Origin: Sphingopyxis sp.
GTDB taxonomy: Bacteria; Pseudomonadota; Alphaproteobacteria; Sphingomonadales; Sphingomonadaceae
Assembly: GCA_013911715.1 (NCBI GenBank)
Contig: JACEST010000107.1
Location: forward strand, 1 to 6,801
DNA length: 6,801 nt
Reading direction: 5' to 3'
The position numbers and the translations under genes are program-made. Of this stretch, positions 1 through 5,266 are shown piece after piece. The notes beneath the pieces were generated by a model. That model did not search any database. It was given only the letters and a program-made list of their open reading frames with translations, and was not told where the DNA came from. Each line of letters starts with the position of its first letter. Within the stretch, counting starts at the first letter, position 1.

Positions 1-104
1 CGCTCCCTGACGCCCGCCACGCGCTGCGGCTGGCGACCGCTGAGGCCGATTGGCCGCCGCGACCCGTCTATGCCCGCGCGCCCGATGCTGCGGTGCGGGC
101 ATGA
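1..104 (+). CDS. tsaB: TsaB, C-terminal end only (tRNA threonylcarbamoyladenosine synthesis)
   Basis: Only the last 33 codons are in the window; the reading frame is open from base 3 to the TGA at 102-104. The tail contains PVYARAPDAAVRA, which resembles the P-x-Y-x-R-x-P-D-A ending typical of TsaB (YeaZ). TsaB is the scaffold partner of TsaD in making the t6A modification at A37 of ANN-decoding tRNAs in the cytoplasm. The next gene, rimI, starts inside this stop codon (ATGA overlap), and tsaB-rimI adjacency is common in bacteria, which supports the call. The catalytic or interface parts cannot be judged because they lie outside the window. The call rests on a short tail plus context, so confidence is moderate. 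Confidence 0.72.
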   Translation, partial: LPDARHALRLATAEADWPPRPVYARAPDAAVRA

Positions 105-574
105 ACGCGGTACCCAAACCCAAATTGCGCGCGGCGACCAGCGCCGATGTCGACGCTGTCATGCTCGTGATGCGCGCCGCGTTCGACCCACGCTATGGCG
201 AGGCATGGACGCAGGCACAATTGATGACCTTGTTTGCGGTGCCGGGAACCCGGCTATGCCTGGCGATCGTCGGCGGCGAAGCGGTGGGCTTTCACGCCGC
301 GCGGATCGCTGGCCCTGAATCGGAGCTGCTGCTGCTCGGTGTGATGCCGCAACTGCGACGCCAGCGCATCGGCCAAAGACTGCTCGATGACTGGTTGGAC
401 TGGGCCCATTCGCAAGGCGCTTCAGACTATTTTTTAGAAATGCGCGCCGACAATGATGCAAAATCGCTTTATGCGCGCGCCGGTTTTGTTCAATGCGGCC
501 TGCGGACCGACTATTATTTGGGTCAAGACGGCCTGAAGCGCGACGCCATTACAATGCGGTTCGTCCCAACATAG
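101..574 (+). CDS. rimI: RimI, ribosomal protein S18 alanine N-acetyltransferase (GNAT family)
   Basis: This 157-residue protein is a single GNAT domain. RimI transfers an acetyl group from acetyl-CoA to the N-terminal alanine of ribosomal protein S18. The acetyl-CoA-binding motif A is at residues 77-95 with the pyrophosphate-loop signature RRQRIGQRLL. The segment LEMRADNDAKSLYARAGF (112-129) follows, holding E113 and Y124, which line up with the general base and acid known in E. coli RimI. The RTDYY near 135-139 and KRDAITM near 147-152 are also RimI-like. The ATG at 101 was chosen because it overlaps the tsaB stop (ATGA), a standard translational coupling. A longer TTG-initiated frame from 50 would run backwards through tsaB and adds no GNAT sequence. 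One oddity is that the N-to-LY spacing is one residue shorter than in typical GNAT proteins. Other GNAT substrates cannot be excluded. Confidence 0.88.
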   Translation: MNAVPKPKLRAATSADVDAVMLVMRAAFDPRYGEAWTQAQLMTLFAVPGTRLCLAIVGGEAVGFHAARIAGPESELLLLGVMPQLRRQRIGQRLLDDWLDWAHSQGASDYFLEMRADNDAKSLYARAGFVQCGLRTDYYLGQDGLKRDAITMRFVPT

Positions 575-687
575 AAATACCGAAAAGTTACGGCTTGCAT
601 TTCCTTATGCCACGATGCAATGCGACCTCGTCAATAAAGGGGCCAGTGATAACGGCGCCCATGGGTCCATAAAATGAGGAAAAAGCC
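575..687 (+). promoter_or_regulatory. Leader/promoter region of mucR
   Basis: This gap between rimI and mucR carries a clear Shine-Dalgarno sequence, GAGGA at 676-680, 7 bases before the mucR ATG. There is an inverted repeat TTGCAT (595-600) / ATGCAA (615-620), with arms 14 bases apart, of a size that could fit a dimeric regulator. No convincing -35/-10 pair could be picked out, and no terminator hairpin with a T-run follows rimI. Ros/MucR proteins often repress their own genes, so self-regulation here is possible but is inference only. Confidence 0.35.
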
Positions 688-1122
688 ATGACTGAACAAT
701 CCGATAGCGCCGAGATGCTGGTTACACTGACGGCCGATATTGTCGCTGCGCACGTCAGCAACAACAGCGTCGCCATTTCAGACCTGTCGCTGCTTATCAA
801 CACGGTCCACAGCGCGCTTGGCAATTTGGGCGGCGCGCCGATCCCTGAGCCGGAACAATTGGTACCGGCTGTGTCGATCCGCGCGTCGGTGAAGCCCGAC
901 TATATCGTCTGTCTTGAAGACGGCAAAAAGCTGAAAATGCTGCGCCGCCATTTGATGACCGCGTTTGGCATGACGCCCGACGATTACCGCGCCAAATGGG
1001 GCCTCGCCGCCGACTATCCGATGGTCGCCCCCAACTATGCCGAACAGCGCCGCGTGCTCGCCAAGCAAATCGGCCTTGGCACCAAGGGCCGTGGCGGCGG
1101 GCGCCGCAAGAAAAAGGTCTGA
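688..1122 (+). CDS. MucR/Ros-family transcriptional regulator
   Basis: The 144-residue protein matches the MucR/Ros family in length and in its core. Residues 71-80 read DYIVCLEDGK, followed by KMLRRHL (83-89), MTPDDYRAKWGL (95-106), DYPMVAPNYAEQR (109-121) and AKQIGLG (125-131), a near-signature match. These proteins bind AT-rich DNA through a prokaryotic zinc-finger-like domain in the C-terminal half and oligomerise through the N-terminal half. In Rhizobiales they act as global, H-NS-like silencers of surface polysaccharide, motility and cell-cycle genes. The zinc ligands are only partly kept: C75 and H88 are present, the second Cys is D78, and the usual second-His region reads TAF. The C-terminus is a basic Gly/Arg/Lys tail (GRGGGRRKKKV). 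The start is set by GAGGA at 676-680. The targets of this copy cannot be read from the window. Confidence 0.9.
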   Translation: MTEQSDSAEMLVTLTADIVAAHVSNNSVAISDLSLLINTVHSALGNLGGAPIPEPEQLVPAVSIRASVKPDYIVCLEDGKKLKMLRRHLMTAFGMTPDDYRAKWGLAADYPMVAPNYAEQRRVLAKQIGLGTKGRGGGRRKKKV

Positions 1123-1144
1123 GGGCCAGCCAGCCTTCAAATCG

Positions 1145-1178
1145 GACAAGGGCGGTGCCGCAAGGTGCCGCCCTTGTC
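1145..1178 (+). terminator. Strong GCAA-loop hairpin after mucR
   Basis: A 15-bp stem (left arm 1145-1159, right arm 1164-1178) closes a GCAA tetraloop at 1160-1163. All pairs are Watson-Crick except two G-U wobbles at 1156/1167 and 1157/1166. It starts 22 bases after the mucR stop, the expected place for a transcription terminator. There is no run of T after it (the DNA continues CGGTTGGG), so intrinsic termination may be weak, or the hairpin may protect the mRNA 3' end. Confidence 0.6.
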
Positions 1179-1202
1179 GGTTGGGCCGCAGCTTCCTATA
1201 GA
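1174..1202 (+). promoter_or_regulatory. Possible fur promoter
   Basis: TTGTCG at 1174-1179 and TATAGA at 1197-1202 are separated by exactly 17 bases, and each matches 4 of 6 bases of the sigma-70 consensus. Transcription would start near 1208-1210, giving a leader of about 25 bases to the fur ATG. The -35 box lies inside the right arm of the mucR hairpin. A short perfect palindrome, AGATTATCT (1207-1215), sits at the predicted start site and could be an operator, but it is too short to call a Fur box. Confidence 0.35.
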
Positions 1203-1233
1203 GGTGAGATTATCTTCTGTGTGAAAGCCGTCA

Positions 1234-1659
1234 ATGCCCGGTGCCATCGATCTTGAAGCTCTCTGCGCGGAAAAAGGCTTGCGCATTACCGAGCAGCGCC
1301 GGATCATCGCGCGGGTGATTTCGGATTCTGCCGACCATCCCGATGTCGAGACGCTTTACGAGCGTGCATCGGCGGTCGATAGCGGCATTTCGATTGCCAC
1401 TGTTTACCGCACCGTTCGCCTGTTCGAAGAGGCGGGCATCCTTGACCGGCATGATTTCGGCGATGGCCGCTCGCGCTACGAAGCCGCGCCCGAGGCGCAT
1501 CATGACCATCTGATCGACGTCGAAACCGGCAATGTTATCGAATTTGTAGACCCCGAACTCGAAGCGCTGCAAAAGGTTATTGCCGAACGGCTGGGCTATC
1601 GCCTGGTCGACCACCGTATGGAGCTCTATGGCGTCGCCCTCGATCGCAAGCGCGACTGA
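1234..1659 (+). CDS. fur: Fur-family metal-responsive regulator (Fur/Mur type)
   Basis: The 141-residue protein has the two-domain Fur layout. An N-terminal winged helix carries the recognition-helix signature ISIATVYRTVRLFEEAGIL (52-70). The C-terminal metal-binding and dimerisation domain holds HHDHLID (89-95). Ligands aligning with the two regulatory metal sites of E. coli Fur are present: H35, E83, H90, H92 and H89, D91, E110, H127. The CxxC pair that binds structural zinc in E. coli Fur is replaced (D95, T98), as in many alphaproteobacterial Fur/Mur proteins. It probably represses iron- or manganese-uptake genes when metal is bound, but the sequence does not decide which metal. The frame is closed by a TGA at 1222, so ATG 1234 is the earliest ATG; the ribosome binding site is weak (GAAAG at 1223-1227). 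The gene overlaps plsC by 32 bases, so the two are probably co-transcribed. Confidence 0.9.
   Translation: MPGAIDLEALCAEKGLRITEQRRIIARVISDSADHPDVETLYERASAVDSGISIATVYRTVRLFEEAGILDRHDFGDGRSRYEAAPEAHHDHLIDVETGNVIEFVDPELEALQKVIAERLGYRLVDHRMELYGVALDRKRD
1620..1623 (+). promoter_or_regulatory. Ribosome binding site for plsC inside fur
   Basis: GGAG lies 4 bases before the ATG at 1628, within the fur coding sequence. It is the reason for preferring ATG 1628 over the upstream in-frame TTG at 1580 as the plsC start. The spacing is slightly short, so this is a moderate call. Confidence 0.4.
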
Positions 1660-2401
1660 TCGCGTCCGCATCACGCCGCAGGCGGTGCTGCGGCTTTTGG
1701 GGATGCTCGGCGTCCTCCTCTTTCTGGTCGTTCCGCACCTTTGCTATCGTGCGTTCGGGCGGCCATCGCCGATGGTAATGGCGTTTCTCAACGCGATCGG
1801 CTGGCTCGGCGGCCTGCGTATTCGCACAACAGGCAAGCGGTTGAAAAATAACGTGCTGTTCGCGGCGAACCATGTCAGCTGGCTCGACATCATGGCATTG
1901 GGCGGGGCAGCACGCTCGGCCTTTGTCGCCAAGTCAGAGGTGCGCGATGCGCCGCTGGTCGGCTGGCTGTCGGACCAGAACCACAGCATCTATGTCGAAC
2001 GCGCGGCCAAGCGTGAAGCCCACACGCAGGCGCATGCGTTGCACCGCGCGCTGCGCCATGGCCGTCCGGTGACGTTGTTTCCCGAAGGCACGACCTGGAC
2101 GGGGCGCGAAATCCTGCCCTTTCGCGCTTCGCTGTTCCAGGCGGTTGCGCCGCCGCCGCCGGGAGTGCGGATTCAGCCTGTTTTGCTCGATTATGGCCAT
2201 GTCGGCCCCGAAATCTGCTGGATTGGCGAGGAAACGGGCGTCGCCAATTTCTTCCGCGTTATGGCGCGGCTGCGCAACATTCCGCTGACCATCCACTATC
2301 TCGACCCGCTGCCATTCGACACCGCGCACGACCGCAAAGCCATTGCCGCGGCGTGCCGCAGTGCAATCCTGCAGCGGATGGCTGCGGTGGGGCAGGCTTG
2401 A
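1628..2401 (+). CDS. plsC: PlsC-like 1-acyl-sn-glycerol-3-phosphate acyltransferase
   Basis: The 257-residue protein belongs to the lysophospholipid acyltransferase family. PlsC adds the second acyl chain to lysophosphatidic acid to make phosphatidic acid, at the inner face of the cytoplasmic membrane. The family blocks appear in order: NHVSWLD (81-87) with catalytic H82 and D87, an arginine-bearing SIYVER (120-125), FPEGTTW (151-157) and IQPVLLDYG (182-190). A hydrophobic helix at about residues 21-39 (VLRLLGMLGVLLFLVVPHL) is the likely membrane anchor. The ATG at 1628 was preferred because GGAG sits just upstream and the extra residues from the TTG at 1580 are only the shadow of fur. Its overlap with fur suggests coupled translation. 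The family also includes ornithine-lipid acyltransferases (OlsA type), so the exact acceptor is not certain. Confidence 0.87.
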   Translation: MASPSIASATDRVRITPQAVLRLLGMLGVLLFLVVPHLCYRAFGRPSPMVMAFLNAIGWLGGLRIRTTGKRLKNNVLFAANHVSWLDIMALGGAARSAFVAKSEVRDAPLVGWLSDQNHSIYVERAAKREAHTQAHALHRALRHGRPVTLFPEGTTWTGREILPFRASLFQAVAPPPPGVRIQPVLLDYGHVGPEICWIGEETGVANFFRVMARLRNIPLTIHYLDPLPFDTAHDRKAIAAACRSAILQRMAAVGQA

Positions 2402-2421
2402 GCAATGCAAGTCGCTTCAGC

Positions 2422-2503
2422 CGTCACCCTGAACTTGTTTCAGGGTCTATGGCACTGAGTCGCAACCTTGTGCCATGGATGCTGAAACAAGTTCAGCATG
2501 ACG
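2422..2503. repeat. Nested palindromic intergenic repeat (REP-like)
   Basis: Two 34-base arms (2422-2455 and 2470-2503) form an imperfect inverted repeat around a 14-base centre, with five mismatches. Each arm also contains its own 8-bp hairpin with a 5-base loop: 2426-2433 with 2439-2446, and 2479-2486 with 2492-2499. Where the arms differ within these hairpins, the changes compensate (CC/GG in one, TG/CA in the other) and both small stems stay perfect. The arm core CTGAACTTGTTTCAG is one I recognise as very common between genes in sphingomonads and some other alphaproteobacteria. It sits between plsC and miaB and could act as a bidirectional terminator, an mRNA stabiliser or a passive mobile repeat; the sequence alone does not say which. 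Confidence 0.85.
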
Positions 2504-2549
2504 GATTCCCGCTTTGCCGATTTCCACAAAACCCATTAGTGCAGCGTGC

Positions 2550-3887
2550 ATGACCTCTCCCGCCCCCAAAACCTACCATGTCAAAAATTTCGGTTGCCAG
2601 ATGAACGTCTATGACGGCGACCGCATGGCCGAAATGCTGGGGGCGCAGGGTATGGTCCCCACCGCCGATGCCGCTGCCGCCGATGTGGTAGTGCTCAACA
2701 CCTGCCACATCCGCGAGCGCGCGGCGGAAAAGGTCTATTCGGACATTGGCCGATTGAAGCGCGAGGACGGCTCGCGGCCGACCATTGCAGTGGCCGGCTG
2801 CGTCGCGCAGGCCGAAGGAGCAGAGATTGCTCGCCGTGCGCCGACGGTCGATGTCGTCGTTGGCCCGCAGGCCTATCACCGGCTGCCCGACATGCTCGCG
2901 GCGGTGGCGCGCGGGGAACGTGCCATCGACCTCGACATGCCCGCCGAATCGAAATTCGGCGCCTTGCCCAAACGCGCTGCTGGCCAACGCCCCAGCGCCT
3001 TTCTGACGGTGCAGGAAGGGTGCGACAAATTCTGCACCTATTGCGTCGTGCCCTATACGCGCGGCGCCGAAATCAGCCGTCCCTTTGCTGACTTGATCGC
3101 CGAAGCCCACGCCTTGGTCGACGCCGGCGCGCGGGAGATCACACTGCTCGGGCAGAATGTGAATGCTTGGGACGGCGAGGATGCCAAGGGACGCAGCACC
3201 GGGCTCGACGGCCTGATTCGCGCGCTCGCCGCCATCGACGGTCTGCTGCGCATCCGCTATACGACCAGCCACCCCAACGATATGACCGACGCGCTGATCG
3301 CCGCGCATGGCGAGGTCGACAAGCTGATGCCCTTCCTCCACCTGCCGGTGCAATCGGGCAGCGACCGCATTTTGAAAGCGATGAACCGTAGCCATTCGAC
3401 CGACAGCTATTTGCGGCTGATCGAGCGCGTTCGCGCGGCGCGCCCCGATATTGCTGTGTCGGGCGACTTCATCGTCGGCTTCCCCGGCGAAACCGAGGCC
3501 GATTTCGAAGCGACGCTGAACATTGTCGAGGCGACGCGCTATGCACAGGCCTATAGCTTCAAATATAGCCGCCGCCCCGGCACCCCCGCCGCGACGATGG
3601 ATGAGCAGATTGCCGATGATGTGATGGACGACCGGTTGCAACGGCTCCAGGCCGTGATCAACCGCCACCAGCATGCGTTCAATGAAGCCAGCGTGGGCGT
3701 CCGCACCCAATTGCTGCTCGAGCGCACCGGCAAGCTGGACGGGCAATTGCTCGGCAAAACTCCGTGGCTGCAATCGGCGCATGTTATTGCGCCCGGCCTT
3801 GCCATCGGCGATATGATCGATGTGACCCTCACCGCCGCCGGGCCCAACAGCCTGACGGCCCAGCCGCTCCAACTGCAGGACGCTTAA
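2550..3887 (+). CDS. miaB: MiaB, tRNA-2-methylthio-N6-dimethylallyladenosine synthase
   Basis: The 445-residue protein has the full methylthiotransferase layout. The N-terminal UPF0004 domain holds C16, C52 and C84 (NFGCQMN, LNTCHIRERA, VAGCVAQAEG), which bind the auxiliary 4Fe-4S cluster. The radical SAM core carries CDKFCTYC with C158, C162 and C165, followed by VVPYTRGAEISRP. A TRAM RNA-binding domain follows near residues 380-445. MiaB adds a methylthio group to i6A37 of tRNAs reading UNN codons, using SAM and sulfur from the auxiliary cluster. NFGCQMN and CHIRE favour MiaB over its relatives MtaB and RimO. ATG 2550 begins just ahead of the conserved sequence; a TTG at 2514 in frame would only add residues from the repeat-side spacer. 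No strong ribosome binding site is visible at either start. phoH follows after 6 bases, so the two are probably one transcript. Confidence 0.95.
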   Translation: MTSPAPKTYHVKNFGCQMNVYDGDRMAEMLGAQGMVPTADAAAADVVVLNTCHIRERAAEKVYSDIGRLKREDGSRPTIAVAGCVAQAEGAEIARRAPTVDVVVGPQAYHRLPDMLAAVARGERAIDLDMPAESKFGALPKRAAGQRPSAFLTVQEGCDKFCTYCVVPYTRGAEISRPFADLIAEAHALVDAGAREITLLGQNVNAWDGEDAKGRSTGLDGLIRALAAIDGLLRIRYTTSHPNDMTDALIAAHGEVDKLMPFLHLPVQSGSDRILKAMNRSHSTDSYLRLIERVRAARPDIAVSGDFIVGFPGETEADFEATLNIVEATRYAQAYSFKYSRRPGTPAATMDEQIADDVMDDRLQRLQAVINRHQHAFNEASVGVRTQLLLERTGKLDGQLLGKTPWLQSAHVIAPGLAIGDMIDVTLTAAGPNSLTAQPLQLQDA

Positions 3888-3893
3888 AGCCCT

Positions 3894-4895
3894 ATGTCAA
3901 AAAAACCACTGTCGAACACGCCTGCGGCCCCCGGCGACCGCGTCCGCCTGACAGTGGAATTTGACCGCACCCAGTTGATGGGGGCGTTGTTCGGCGAATT
4001 TGACCGCAATCTGGTCGCCATCGAAAACCGCCTCGGCGTCTATATCTCGGCGCGCGGCAACCGCGTGCAGATCGAGGGCGAGGCGGAGAGCGCCGCGCGC
4101 GCGCGCGATGTGCTGTCGTCGGTGTATGACCAATTGTCGCAGGGGATGGAGGTTGATCTGGGTTCGGTCGAAGGCGCGATTGCGATGACCGCACAGCCGA
4201 CACTCGACGGCATCATCCGCCACGAGGCGACGCAGACCTCAAGCATCGTCATCCGGACCCGCAAAAAGGTGATTTCGCCGCGCACCAATACGCAGGTCGA
4301 ATATATGCACGCGCTGGCGCGCGAGGATGTCATCTTCGCGCTCGGCCCGGCGGGCACCGGCAAAACCTATCTGGCCGTCGCGCAAGCCGTGGCGCAGCTG
4401 ATCACCGGCAGCGTCCAGCGGCTGATCCTGTCGCGCCCGGCGGTCGAAGCGGGCGAGAAACTGGGCTTCCTGCCCGGCGACATGAAGGAAAAGGTCGATC
4501 CCTATCTGCGCCCGCTCTACGATGCGCTGCACGATTGCCTGCCTGCCGAACAGGTCGAGCGGCGGATTGCGAGCGGCGAGATTGAAATCGCCCCGCTCGC
4601 CTTCATGCGCGGGCGCACGCTGGCCGATGCGTTCGTCATTTTGGACGAAGCGCAGAATACGACCATCCCGCAGATGAAGATGTTCCTGACGCGCTTTGGC
4701 CAGAATAGCCGGATGGTGGTGTGCGGTGACCCCAAACAGGTCGATTTGCCGATCCCGGCAAGCTCAGGGCTGGCCGACGCCGTGGCGCGGCTGGAAGGGG
4801 TCGAGGGGATCGCCGTAACGCATTTCTCGGTCGCCGACGTGGTGCGCCACCCGATCGTGGGGCGGATTGTCGAGGCCTATGAGGGGCGGGAGTAG
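3894..4895 (+). CDS. PhoH family protein (PhoL/YbeZ type P-loop ATPase)
   Basis: This 333-residue cytoplasmic protein matches the PhoH/YbeZ family. The N-terminal part (about 15-110) is a small KH-like region, with VAIENRLGVYISARG reading as its nucleic-acid-binding segment. The ATPase core follows with Walker A GPAGTGKT (151-158), SRPAVEAGEKLGFLPGD (180-196), Walker B VILDEAQN (248-255) and the sensor-like CGDPKQVDLP (277-286). YbeZ proteins are linked to RNA metabolism and are normally encoded next to ybeY, the 16S rRNA-processing endonuclease. The start ATG is 6 bases after the miaB stop, with AGGA at 3877-3880 somewhat far upstream. Unusually, no ybeY follows: the next gene converges on this one after 46 bases. 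The molecular substrate of PhoH proteins is not settled. Confidence 0.93.
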   Translation: MSKKPLSNTPAAPGDRVRLTVEFDRTQLMGALFGEFDRNLVAIENRLGVYISARGNRVQIEGEAESAARARDVLSSVYDQLSQGMEVDLGSVEGAIAMTAQPTLDGIIRHEATQTSSIVIRTRKKVISPRTNTQVEYMHALAREDVIFALGPAGTGKTYLAVAQAVAQLITGSVQRLILSRPAVEAGEKLGFLPGDMKEKVDPYLRPLYDALHDCLPAEQVERRIASGEIEIAPLAFMRGRTLADAFVILDEAQNTTIPQMKMFLTRFGQNSRMVVCGDPKQVDLPIPASSGLADAVARLEGVEGIAVTHFSVADVVRHPIVGRIVEAYEGRE

Positions 4896-4941
4896 GCTCC
4901 AGTCTCCCCTAAAAGTGGATGGCTAACTCTGCAAAATAAAC

Positions 4942-5262
4942 TCAGGAGCCGGGCCATTTGCGCGAGGTCCAATCATCCGAACAAACAGGGCATTGGCCGT
5001 CGGGATCGATCATGTGCCAGTTTTTCGCAAACCGCGTCCATCCGTTGATGGGGTGCTGCCTTAGCAAGCGGAGACGCAGACGAAAAATGCTCGTTTGGCA
5101 GTTACTGCAACGAATATAATCGACAGCTGCGGTCACGATACCTAATAAGAGTATGCAACCAATAAAAATAGGTAGCAATCCGGCCGCCAAAGCGACAAAT
5201 GCTGCTGCTATCATTATAGGATAGCCGAAGCGATACATCAAAAAGGCGTGTCGGTTTAGCAT
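4942..5262 (-). CDS. Small membrane protein with two CxxC pairs, unrecognised
   Basis: I do not recognise this family. With ATG at 5262-5260 it is 106 residues. Two hydrophobic segments (about 12-29 and 32-48) probably form a membrane hairpin. A soluble tail follows with C52/C55 (RCSNCQ), a basic stretch (RLRLRLLRQH, 61-70) and C91/C94 (QCPVC). Two CxxC pairs about 36 residues apart could bind zinc as a ribbon-like fold. The start is 4 bases after the polA stop, so it is probably co-transcribed with polA; a TTG at 5307 would overlap polA and adds only polA-shadow sequence. No good ribosome binding site is visible. Hand counting over 4981-5260 gives about 49% GC, against about 63% in a sample of polA, suggesting relaxed constraint or a foreign origin. 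It faces phoH convergently. The plausible membrane and Cys architecture argues that it is a real gene, but no function can be assigned. Confidence 0.6.
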   Translation of the reverse strand: MLNRHAFLMYRFGYPIMIAAAFVALAAGLLPIFIGCILLLGIVTAAVDYIRCSNCQTSIFRLRLRLLRQHPINGWTRFAKNWHMIDPDGQCPVCSDDWTSRKWPGS

Positions 5263-5266
5263 GACG

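Noticed and set aside
50..100. A TTG-started 17-residue extension of rimI
   Set aside because: It runs through the tsaB end out of frame and adds no GNAT sequence; the ATGA overlap at 101 is a normal coupled start.
651..665. Short palindromes GGCGCC and CCCATGGG before mucR
   Set aside because: Restriction-site-sized palindromes are expected by chance in GC-rich DNA and show no link to a promoter.
1231..1674. A minus-strand open frame opposite fur
   Set aside because: It is the antisense shadow of fur; the plus strand carries the clear HTH and HHDH metal motifs.
2422..2503. CRISPR repeat or insertion sequence remnant
   Set aside because: There are only two arms, in inverted orientation with one short centre, no spacers, no transposase and no target-site duplication.
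2353..2553. A 66-codon frame across the plsC-miaB spacer, with a peptide containing RHPELVSGS and MLKQVQHDG
   Set aside because: The peptide is the translation of the palindromic repeat, a well-known source of false small genes in sphingomonads. It overlaps the end of plsC and has no ribosome binding site or conserved domain.
2493..3872. A 459-codon minus-strand open frame opposite miaB
   Set aside because: It is the antisense shadow of a GC-rich gene. miaB has unmistakable Fe-S and radical SAM motifs, while this frame shows low-complexity Gly/Ala/Arg sequence and no family motif.
4896..4941. A terminator between the converging phoH and small membrane-protein genes
   Set aside because: I looked for a hairpin on either strand in this 46-base gap and found no stem longer than a few base pairs.
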